From Deroplatys truncata (Eukaryota > Arthropoda > Insecta > Mantodea > Mantidae), in contig CM060990.1 of the NCBI GenBank assembly GCA_030765065.1, positions 7,031,501 through 7,095,500 of the forward strand: DNA of 64,000 nt, given 5' to 3'. The position numbers were made by a program, and so were the translations under genes. The notes under the pieces were generated by a model. That model was not told the origin of the DNA, searched no databases, and worked only from the letters and a program-made list of their open reading frames with translations. Below are positions 44,801-57,252 of this stretch, piece by piece (position 1 is the stretch's first letter; each line of letters opens with the position of its first letter).

Positions 44801-47800
44801 GTTTACCCAGCTCAGCCTCCATATATAAGACACAAGGTTCTCACGGATTACGGGGCTCGGCCACGATATATAAGACAATGGTGTTCACGGTTTACTCAGG
44901 TCGAACTCCATATATAAGACGCAAGGTGTTCACGGTTTACTCAGCTCGGCCTTCATATATAAGACACAAAGCGTTCACGGTTTACTCAGCTCGGCCACCA
45001 TATACTACACAATGTGTTCACGATTTACTCAGCTCGGCCTCCATATATAAGACAAAAGGTGTTCACGGTTTACTCAGCTCGACCTTCGTATATAAGACAC
45101 AGCGTGCTCACAGTTTACTCAGCTTGGCCTCCTTATATAAGACACAACGTGTTCACGATTTACTTAACTCAGCCTCCATATCTAAGACACAAGGTGTTCA
45201 CGGTAAACAGGGCTCGGCCTCCATATATAAGACACAAGGTGTTCACGGTTTACACGGCTGGGTCTCCATGTATAGGACATAGTGTGTACATGGTTTGCAC
45301 AGTTAGGCCTCCATATATAAAATTCAAGGTGTTTAGGGTTGACACATGTTAGCCTCCATATCTAAGACACAAGGTCTTCACGGCTTACAAGGCTCGGCCT
45401 CCATATATAAAACACAAGGTGCTTAAGGTTTCGTCGGCTCCGCCTCCATATATTAGACACAAGGTGTTCACGGATTACTCAGCTCGGCCTCCATATATAA
45501 GACACAAGGTGTTCACGGTTTACTAAGCTCGTTCTCCATATATAAGACACAAGGTGTTCACAGTTTACTGAGCACGGCCTCGCTGTATAAAACACAAGGT
45601 GTTCACGGTTTGCTCGGCTCAACCTCCATATAAAAGATTAGGGTGTTCACGATTTACTCAGATCGGCATTCATATATAAGACACTGAGTGCTCACAGTTT
45701 ACTCAGCTCGGCCTCCATATATAAGACACAAGGTGTTCATGATTTACTCAGCTCGGCCTCAATGTATAAGTGACAAGGTATTCACGGTTTACTCAGCTCG
45801 GCCTATATATTTAAGACACAAGGTGTTCACCGTATACTCAGGTCGGCCTCCATATATAAGACACAGGGTTCTCACGGTTTACTTAGCTCGGCCTCCATAT
45901 ATAAGACACAGAGTTTTCACGGTTTACTCAGCTCGGCCTCCATATATAAGATTAAGGTGTTCACGGTTTACTCATACTGGCCTCCATATATAAGATACAA
46001 GGTGTTCACGGTTTCGTCGGGTCGGCCTCAATTTATAATTCACAAGGTGTTCACGCTTTACTCAGCGCGGCCTTCACTTATAAAACACAGAGTGCTAACG
46101 GTTTATTTAGCTCGGCCTCCATATATAAATCACAACGTGTTCACAGTTTACTTAGTCCGGCATCCATATCTAAGACACGAGAAGCTCGCGGTTAACAGGG
46201 CTTGGCCTCCATATATAAGACACAAGGTGGTCACGTTTAGCTCAAGTCGGCCTCCATATATAAGACACAAGGTTCTCAAGGATTACGGGGCTCGGCCCCC
46301 ATATATAACACACAAGGTGTTCACTGTTTACTCAGCCCGACCTCCATATGTAAGATAAAAGGTGTATACGGTTTACTCAGCTTGGCCACCGTATATACGA
46401 CACAAGGTGCTGACGGTTTACTCAGCTCGGCCTGCATATATACGACACAAGGTGTTCACGGTTTAGTCAGCTCGGCTTTCATAATTAAGACACAGAGTGC
46501 TCACGGTGTACTCAGCTGAGACTCCATATATAAGACACAAAGTGTTCGAGGTTTACTCAACACGGCCTCCATATATAAGACGCAGGGAGCTAACGGATTA
46601 CGGGCCTCGACCCCCATAATTAAGACACAAGGTGATCACGGTTTACTCAGCTCGACCTCCATATATAAGACACAAGGTGTTCACGGTTTACTCACATCGG
46701 CTTTCATATATATGACACTGAGTGTTCACAGTTTGCTCTGCTTGGCCTCCATATATAAGACACAAAGTGTTCACGGTTTACTCAGCTCGGCCTCAGGATA
46801 TAAGTCACAATGTGTTCACGGTTTACTCAGCTTCCTCCATATATAAGACACAAGGGTCTCACGGTTTACTGAGATCGGGCTCCATATATAAGACACAAGG
46901 TTTTCACGCTTTAATCAGCTCGGACTCCATATATCAGCTTAAGGTGTTCACGGTTTACTCATCCTGGCGTCCATATATAAGATACAATGTGTTCACTGTT
47001 TTAGCAGCTCGTCCTCAATATTTAAAACACAAGGTGTTCACGTTTTTTACTCAGCTCGGCCTTCACATATAAGACACAGAGTGCTCACGGCTTACTCAGC
47101 TCGGCCTCCATATACAGCATACTAACTGTTCACGGTTTAATTAGCTCGACCTCCATATCTAAGACACAACGTGCTCTCTGTTAACAGGGATCGGCCTCCA
47201 TATATAACACACTAGGTGTTCAGGGTTTACACGGCTAGGCTTCCATATCTAAGATACAAATGTTCAGTTTATACTTCGCTCGGCGTCCATATATAAGACA
47301 CAAGGTGTTCAGGGTTTACACGGCCTGGTCTCCATGTATAAGACATAGATTTTACATGGTTTAAACAGCTAGGCCCGCATATATAAGACACAAGGTTTGC
47401 AGGGTTGACACAGCTTAGCCTCCATATCTAAGACACAAGGTGTTCAGGGTTTACTCGGCTTGGCCTCCATATATAAGACACAAGGTTTTCACGGTTTACA
47501 CGGCTCGACCTCCATATATAAGACACAAGGTGCTTAAGGTTTCGTCGGCTAGGGCTCCATATATAAGACACAAAGTGTTCACGGATTGCTCAGCTTGGCC
47601 TCCATATATCAGGCATAAGGTGCTCACGGTTTACTCAACTCGTCCTCCATATGTAAGACAGAAGGTGCCACGGTTTACTCAGATGGGCCTTCTTATATAA
47701 GACTCTGAGTGCTCAGAGTTTACTCAGCTCCGCCTCCATATATAAGACACAAGGTGCTCACGGTTTACTCAGCTCGGCCTCCATATATAAGACACAAGGT

Positions 47801-50800
47801 GTTCACTGTATACTCAGCTAGGCCTCCATATATAAGACACAATGTTTTCACGGTTTACTCAGATCGGCCTTCATATATCAGACACTGAGTGCTTACAGTT
47901 TACTAAGCTCGGCCTCCATATATAACACACAAGGTTTTCACGGTTTACTCAGCTCGGCCTCCATATATAAGACACAAGGTGTTCACGGTATACTCAGCTT
48001 GGCCTCCATATATAAGACACAAGGTTCTCACGGTTTCCTCAGCTCGGACTCTATATATAAGACACAAGGTTTTCAGGGTTTACTCAGCTCGGCCTCCATA
48101 TATAAGATTATGGTCTTCACGGTTTACTCACCTTGGCTACCATATATAAGATACAAGCTCTTCACGGTTTCATCGGCTTGGCCTCAATATATAAGACACA
48201 CGGTGTTAACGGTATAAACAGCTCGGCCTTCACATATAAGATACAAAGTGCTCAAGGTATATTCAGCTCGGCCTCCATATATAACACACAAGATGTTCAC
48301 GGTTTACATAGCTCGGCCTTTATATGTAAGACACAAGGTATTCAAGGTTAACAGGGCTCGGCCTCCATATATAAGAAACAAGGTGCTCACGGTTTACTCA
48401 GCTCGGTCTCTATATATTAGAAACAATTTGTTCACGGTTAACTAAAGTCGGCCTGCATATATAAGATACAAGGATCTCACGGATTACGGGGCTCGGCCCC
48501 CATATTTAAGACACAAGGTGTTTACGGTTTACTCAGCTCGACCTCCATATATAAGACACATGGTGTTCACGGTTTAGTTAGCTCGGCCTTTATATGTAAG
48601 ACACAAGGTGTTCACGGTTAACAGGGCTCGGCCTTCATATATAAGAAACAAGGTGCTCACGGTTTACTCAGCTCGGTCTCCATATATAAGACACAAGGTG
48701 GTCACGGTTATCTAAAGTCGGCCTCCATATATAAGACAAAAGGATCTCAGGGATTACGGGGTTCGGCCCCCATATTTACGACACAAGGTGTTCACGGTTT
48801 ACTCAGCTCGACCTCCATATATGAGACACAAGGTCTCCACGGTTTACTCAGCTCGGCCTCCATATATAAGACACACTGTGTTCACGGTTTACTCAGCTCG
48901 GCCTTCATATATAAGACACACTGTGTTCACGGTTTACTCAGCTCGGCCTCCATATGTAAGACACACTTTGTTCACAGTTTACTCAGCTCGCCTTCATATA
49001 TAAGACACAGAGTGCTCACGGTTTACTCAGTTCGGCCTCCGTATATAAGACACAAGGTGTTCACGGTTTACTTAGTTCAGGCTCCATATCTAAGACACAA
49101 GGTGTTCACGGTTAAAAGGGCTCGGCCTTCATATATAAGACGCAAGGTTTTCAAGGTTTACTCGGCGCAACCTCTATATATAATACACAAGGAGTCAAAG
49201 GGTTACTTATCTCGGCCTGCATATATAAAACACAAGGTGTTCACGGTTTCCTCAACTTGGACTTCATATATAAGACACAAGGTTTTCACGTTTACTCAGC
49301 TCGGCCTCCATATATAAGCTTATGGTATTCACGGTTTACTCATCCTGGCCACCATATATAAGATACAAGGTGTTCACGGTTTCATCGGCTCGGCCTCAGT
49401 ATATAAGACACAAGGTGTTAACGATATACTCAGCTCGGCCTTTATATGTAAGACACAAGGTGTTCACGGTTAACAGGGCTTGGCCTCCATATATAAGAAA
49501 CAAGGTGCTCACGGTTTACTCAGCTCGGTCTCCATATATTAGAAACAATTTGTTCACGGTTAACTAAAGTCGGCCTCCGTATATAAGACACAAGGACCTC
49601 GCGGATTACGGGGCTCGGCCCTCATATTTAAGACACAAGGTGTTTACGGTTTACTCAGCTCGACCGCCATATATAAGACACAAGGTGTCCAAGGTTTACT
49701 CATCTCGTCCTCCATATATAAGACACACTGTTTTCACGGTTTACTCAGCTCGGCCTTCATATATAAGACACAGGTGTTCACGGTTTACTCAGCTCGCCTT
49801 CATATATAAGACACAGAGTGCTCACGGTTTACTCAGCTCGGCCTCCGTATATAAGACACAAGGTGTTCACGGTTTACTTAGTTCAGGCTCCATATCTAAG
49901 ACACAAGGTGTTCACGGTTAAAAGGGCTCGGCCTTCATATATAAGCCACAAGGTTTTCAAGGTTTACTCGGCGCAACCTCTATATATATAATACACAAGG
50001 AGTTAAAGGGTTACTTATCTCGGCCTCCATATATAAAACACAAGGTGTTCACGGTTTTCTTAAGCTTGGATTTCATATATAAGACACAAGGTTTTCACGG
50101 TTTACTCAGCTCGGCCTCCATATATAAGCTTATGGTATTCACGGTTTACTCATCCTGGCCACCATATATAAGATACAAGGTGTTCACGGTTTCATCGGCT
50201 CGGCCTCAGTATATAAGACACAAGGTGTTAACGGTATACCCAGCTCGGCCTTTATATGTAAGACACAAGGTGTTCACGGTTAACAGGGCTTGGCCTCCAT
50301 ATATAAGAAACAAGGTGCTCACGGTTTACTCAGCTCGGTCTCCATATATTAGAAACAATTTGTTCACGGTTAACTAAAGTCGGCCTCCATATATAAGACA
50401 CAAGGATCTCGCGGATTACGGGGCTCGGCCCTCATTTTTAAGACACAAGGTGTTTACGGTATACTCAGCTCGACCGCCATATATAAGACACAAGGTGTCC
50501 AAGGTTTACTCATCTCGTCCTCCATATATAAGACACACTGTTTTCACGGTTTACTCAGCTCGGCCTTCATATATAAGACACAGGTGTTCACGGTTTACTC
50601 AGCTCGGCCTTCATATATAAGACACAGAGTACGCGGTTTACTCAGCTCGTTCTCCATATATAAGAAACAAGGTGTTCACGGTTTAATTAGCTCGGACTCC
50701 ATATACAATACGCAAGATGTTCACGGTTTACTCAACACGGCCCCCATATATATGACACAAGGTGATAACGGATTACGGGGATCGGTCCCCATATATAAGA

Positions 50801-53800
50801 CACAAGGAGTTCAAGGTTTTCTCAGATCCGCCTCCATATATAAGACGCAAGGTGTTCACGGTTTGCTCAGCTTGGCGTTCATATATAAGACACAAAGTGT
50901 TCACGGTTTACTCAGCTCGGCCACCATGTATACGACACAAGGTGTTCACGGTTTACTCAGCTCGGCCTCCATATATAAGACACAAGGTCATCACGGTTTA
51001 GTCAGCTCGGCCTCCATATATAAGGCAGAAAGTTCTCACGAATTACGGGGCTCGGCCCCGATATATAATACACAAGGTGTTCACGGTTTACTCAGCTTGA
51101 CCTCCATATATTTGACACAAGTATTCACGGTTTACTCAGCTCGGCCATCATATATGCGACACAATGTGTTCACAATTTACTCAGCTCGGCCTCCATATAT
51201 AAGACAACTAAGTGTTCACGGTTTACTGAGCTCGACCTTCGTATATAGGACACATTGTTCTCACGGTTTACTCAGCTCGGTCTCCTTATATAAGACACAG
51301 CGTGTTCATGGTTTACTTAACTCAGCCTCCATATCTAAGACACAAGGTGTTCACGGTTAACAGGGCTCGACCTCCATATATAAGACACAAATTGTTCACG
51401 GTTTACACGGCCAGGCTTCCTTATCTAAGATACAAGGTATTCAGGGTATACATTACTCGGCCTCCATGTATCAGACACAAGGTGTTCACGGTTTACACGC
51501 CTGGGTCTCCATGTATAAGACATAGAGTGTACATGGTTTGCACAGTTGGTCCTCCATATATAATTCTAAACGTGTTTAGAGATTACACATGTTAGCCTCC
51601 ATATATAAGACACAAGGTCTTCACGGTTTACACGGTTCGGCCCCCATATATAAAACACAAGGTGCTCAAGGTTTCGTCGGCTCGGCCTCCATATATAAGC
51701 CACAAGGTGTTAACGGATTACTCAGCATGGCCTCCATATATAAGACACAAGATGTTCTCGGTTGACTCGGCTCGGCCAAAATATGTAAGACACAAGGTTT
51801 TCACGGTTTACTGAGATCGGCCTCCCTGTATAAGACAGAAGGTGTTCACGGTTTACTCGGCTCGACCTCCATATATACATTTAGGGTGTTCACGGTTTAC
51901 TCGTCTCGACCTCCATATATAAGACACAAGGTGTTCACGGTTTACACGGCTCGACCTTTATATATAAGATACAGGTTGTTCACGGTTTACTTGTCTCGAC
52001 CTACATATATAAGACACAAGATTTTCACGGTTTACTCAGCTCGGCCTACATATATAAGACACAACGTTTTCACTGATTACTCAGCTCGGCCTCCATACAT
52101 ATGACACAAGGTGATCACGGTTTAGTGAACTCGGCCTTCATATATAAGACACAAAGTGCTCACGGTTTACTCAGGTGGGCCTCCATATATAAAATACAAA
52201 GTGTTCAATATTTAGTAAGATCGGCATCCATATATCAGACACAAGGTGCTCACGGTTTACTCAGGTGGGCCTCCATATATAAGATACAAAGTATTTCCTG
52301 TTTAGTAAGATCGGCATCCATATATAAGACACAAGGTGCTCACGGTATACTCAGCTGGGCCTCCATATATAAGATACAAAGTGTTCACTGTTTAGTGAGG
52401 TCGGCATCCACATGTAACACACAAGGTGCTCACGGTTTATTCAGCTCGTCCTCCATATATAAGACACAAGGTGTTCACTGTTTACTCAGCTCGGCCTCCA
52501 TATATAAGACACAAAGTTTTCACGGTTTACGCAGCTTGGCCACCATATGTAAGGCACAAGGTGTTCATAGTTTACTCAGTTCGGTCTTCATATATTAGAC
52601 ACATGGTGTTTACAATTTACACAGTAGGCCTCGATAAATAATAACCAGAGTGCACATGTTTTACTATGTTAGGCCTCCATATATAAGACACAAGGTTTTC
52701 ACGGATTACACAGCTCGGCCTCCATACATAAGACACAGACGTTTCACGGTTTACTCAGCTCGGTCTTCATATATAAGACACAAGGTGTACACGGTTTACT
52801 CACCTCGGCCGCCATATATAAGATTAAGGTGGTCACGGTTTACTCAGCTCGGCCTCTATATATGTGACACAAGTTGTTCCCGGATTAGTCTGCTCGGCTT
52901 CCATATATAAGACACAACGTATTCACGGACTACACAGCTCGGCCTCCATATAAAAGACACAGGTGTTCACGGTTTACTCAGCTCGGCCTTCATATGTAAA
53001 ACACAATGTGCTCACGGTTTACTCAGCTCGGACTCGATATATAATACACAAGGTGTTCACGGTTTACTCAACACGGCCTCCATATACAAGACACAAGGTG
53101 CTCACGGATTACGGGGATCGGTCCACATATATAAGGCACAAGGAGTTCACGGTTTTCTCAGCTCCGCCTCCATATATAAGACAGAAAGTGTTCACGGTTT
53201 ACACAGCTCGGCCTTCATATATAAGACACCAGGTGTTCACGGTTTACTCAGCTCGGTCACCATGTATACGACACAAGGCGTTCAAGGTATGCTCAGCTCG
53301 GCCTCCATATATAAGACACAAGGTGTTCGCGGTTTACTCAGCTCGGCCTCCATATATAAAACACAAGATGTTCACGGTTTTCTCCGCTCGAGCTCGATAT
53401 ATAAGATTAGGGTGTTAACGGTTTACTCGGCTCGAAACCATATTTAAGATACAAGGTGTTCACAGTTTACTAAGCTCGGCCTCCATAAATGAGACAAAAG
53501 GTGCCGGCGGTTTTCTCATCTCGGCCTCCATATATAAGACACAAGCTGATGACGGTGTACTCAGCTCGGCCACCATTAAAAAGACACAGAGTGCTCACGG
53601 TTTACTCTGCTGGGCCTCCTTATATAAGATACATGGTGTTCACTGTTTACTCAGATCGGCCTCTATATATAAGACACAGAGTGCTCACGGTTTACTCAGC
53701 TCGGCGCCATAATTAAGAAACAAGATGCTCACGGTTTATTCAGCTGGGCCTCCATATATAGGACACAAGGTGTTCACGGTTAGCTCAAGTCTGCCTCCAT

Positions 53801-56800
53801 ATATAAGACAAAAGTTTCTCACGAATTATGGCGCTCGGCTCCGATATATAAGAAACAAGGTGTTCACGGTTTACTCAGCTCGACCTCCATATATTTGACA
53901 TAAACTGTTCACGGTTTACTCAGCTCGGCCACCATATATACGACACAATGTGTTCACGGTTTACTCAGCTCGGCCTCCATATATAACACCCAAGGTGTAC
54001 ACGGTTTATGAGCTCGACCTTCGTATATAAGACACAGAGTGCTCACGGTTTGCTCAGATCGGCCTGCTTATATAAGACACAACGTGTTCACGGTTTACTT
54101 AACTACGCCTCCATATCTAAGTTACAAGCTGTTCACGGTTTACTCAGCTTGGCATCCATATATAAGACTCAAGGTGTTCACGGTTTACTCATCTCGGCCT
54201 CCATATATAATACACAAGATTTCACGGTTTACTCAGCTCGGCCTCCATATATAAGACTTAAGATGTTCACGGTTTATTCATATCGGCGTCCATATATAAG
54301 ACACAAGGTGTTCACGGTTTATTCATCTCGGCCTCCATATATAAGACACATGGTGTTCACGGTTTACTCAGCTCGGCATTCATATATAAGACACAAGATG
54401 TTCACGGTTTATTCATCTCGGCATCCATATATAAGACACAAGTTTCCCACGGTTTACTCACCTCGCCCTACATATATAAGACACAGGTGTTCACGGTTTA
54501 CTCAGCTCGGCCTCCATATATAAGACACTGGGTGCTCACGGTTTAATCATATCGGCATCTATATATAAGACAAAAGGTGTTCACGGTTTACTCAGCTTGG
54601 CCTCCATATATAAGACACAAGGTGTTCACGGTTTACTCAGCTTGGCCTCCATATATAAGACACAAGGTTCTCACGGTTTCCTCAGCTCGGACTCCATATA
54701 TAAGGCACAGGGTTTTCACGGTTTACTTAGCTCGGCCTCCATATATACGATTATGGTGTTCACGGTTTACTCATCTTGGCCACAATATATAAGATATTAG
54801 GTGTTCACGGTTCATCGGGTTATACACAGTATATAAGACACAAGGTGTTCACGGTTTACTCAGCTCGGCCTTCACATATAAGACACATAGAGCTCACAGT
54901 TCATTCCGCTCGGCCTCCATATCTAAGACAGGAGGTTTTTCACGGTTAAAAGGGTTCGGCCTCCATATATAAGATACAATGTGTTCACGGTTGTCTCAGC
55001 TCGGCCTCTATTTATTAGACACAAGGTGTTCATGGTTTATTCAGCTTGACCTCCATATGTGAGACACAAGGTGTTTACGGTTTACTCAGCTTGGCCGCCG
55101 TATATGAGACACAACGTGTTGACGGTTTACTAAGCTCGGCCTCGATATATATGACGGAAGGTGTTCTAGGTTTAATCAGACCGGACTTGATATATAAGCC
55201 ATAGAGTGATCAGGGTTTTCTCAGCTCGGCCTCCGTATGTAAGAAACTAGATGTTCACGGTTAACAGGGCTCGGCCTCCATATATAAGACACAAGATTTC
55301 CACGGTTTACACGGCTAAGCTTCCATATCTAAGATACAAGGTGACCAGGGTATACTTGGCTCAGCCTCGATATATATTTCACAAGGTGTTCACGGTTTAC
55401 ACGGCTCGGTCTCCATGTATAAGACATAGAGTGTACATGGTTTACACAGCTAGGCCTCCATATATAAGACACAAAGTGTTTAGGATTGACAAAGTTTAGC
55501 CTCCATATCTAAGACACAAGCTGTTCAGGGTTTACTCGGCTCGGACTACATATATAAGACACAAGGTTTTCACGGTTTATCAGCTCGGTCTTCATATATA
55601 AGACACACTGTGTTCATGGTTTACACAGCTCGGCCTCCATATATAAGACACACTGTGTTCACAGTTTACTAAGCTCGGTCTTCATATATAAGACACAGAC
55701 TGCTCACGGTTTACTCAGCTCGGCCTCCGTATATAAGACACAAGGTTTTCACGGTGTACTTAGTTCAGCCTCCATATCTAAGACAAAAGGTGTTCACGGT
55801 TTATTCATCTCGGCCTCCATATATAAGACACAAGGTGTTCATGGTTTACTCGTCTCGACCTCCATATATAAGATTAGGGTTTTCACGGTTTACTCGGCTC
55901 GACCTCCATATATAATTCACAAGGTGTTAACGGGTTACTTATCTCGGCCTCCATATAAAAAACACAAGTTGTTCACGTTTTACTCAGATCGGCCTTCATA
56001 TATAAGACTCTAGGTGCTCACGGTTTACTCAGCTCGGCCTCCATTTATAAGACACAAGCTGTTCAGGGTTTACTCGGCTCGGACTACATATATAAGAGAC
56101 AAGGTTTTCACGGTTTATCAGCTCGGTCTTCATATATAAGACACACTGTGTTCATGGTTTACACAGCTCGGCCTCCATATATAAGACACACTGTGTTCAC
56201 AGTTTACTAAGCTCGGTCTTCATATATAAGACACAGACTGCTCACGGTTTACTCAGCTCGGCCTCCGTATATAAGACACAAGGTTTTCACGGTGTACTTA
56301 GTTCAGCCTCCATATCTAAGACAAAAGGTGTTCACGGTTTATTCATCTCGGCCTCCATATATAAGACACCAGGTGTTCATGGTTTACTCGGCTCGACCTC
56401 CATATATAAGATTAGGGTTTTCACGGTTTACTCGGCTCGACCTCCATATATAATTCACAAGGTGTTAACGGGTTACTTATCTCGGCCTCCATATAAAAAA
56501 CACAAGTTGTTCACGTTTTACTCAGATCGGCCTTCATATATAAGACTCTAGGTGCTCACGGTTTACTCAGCTCGGCCTCCATTTATAAGACACAAGGTGT
56601 TCACGGTTTATTCAGCTCGGCCTCCATATTTAAGACGCAAAGTGTTCACGGTATACTCAGCTCGGCCTCCACATATAAGACACAAGGTTTTCAGGGTTTA
56701 CTCGGCTCGGCCTCCATATAAAAGACACAAGGTTTTCACGGTTTACACGGCTCGACCTCCACATATAAGACACAAGGTGATTAAGGTTTCGTCGGCTAGG

Positions 56801-57252
56801 GCTCCATATATAAGACACAAAGTGTTCACGGATTGCTCAGCTTGGCCTCCATATATCAGGCACAAGGTGTTCACGGTTTACTCAACTCGTCCTCCATATG
56901 TAAGACAGAAGGTGTCACGGTTTACTCAGATGGGCCTTCTTATATAAGACTCTCAGTGCTCAGAATTTACTCAGCTCCACCTCCATATATAAGACACAAG
57001 GTGTTCACGGTTTACTCAGCTCGGCCTTCATATATAAGACACAAGGTGTTCACTGTATACTCAGCTAGGCCTCCATATATAAGACACAATGTTCTCACGG
57101 TTTACTCAGCTCGGCCTGCATATATAAGACACACTGTGTTCACAGTTTACTAAGCTCGGTCTTCATATATAAGACACAGAGTGCTCACGGTTTACTCAGC
57201 TCGGCCTCCGTATATAAGACACAAGGTTTTCACGGTGTACTTAGTTCAGCCT
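41873..57252. repeat. satellite type A, block 2 (45-bp monomer, about 340 units)
   Basis: This is the same 45-bp monomer as block 1, over 15.4 kb, overall more diverged. Recurrent variants include GGATTACGGGGCTCGGCCCC-type GC palindromic units, ACAGGGCTCGG units and GCTTATGGT units. Higher-order duplications are visible: an 810-bp (18-monomer) segment at about 48960-49755 is repeated at 49770-50565, and a 538-bp segment at 55500-56039 is repeated at 56040-56580. Open frames of up to 258 codons (50584-51360) reflect the multiple-of-three period. Confidence 0.96.
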
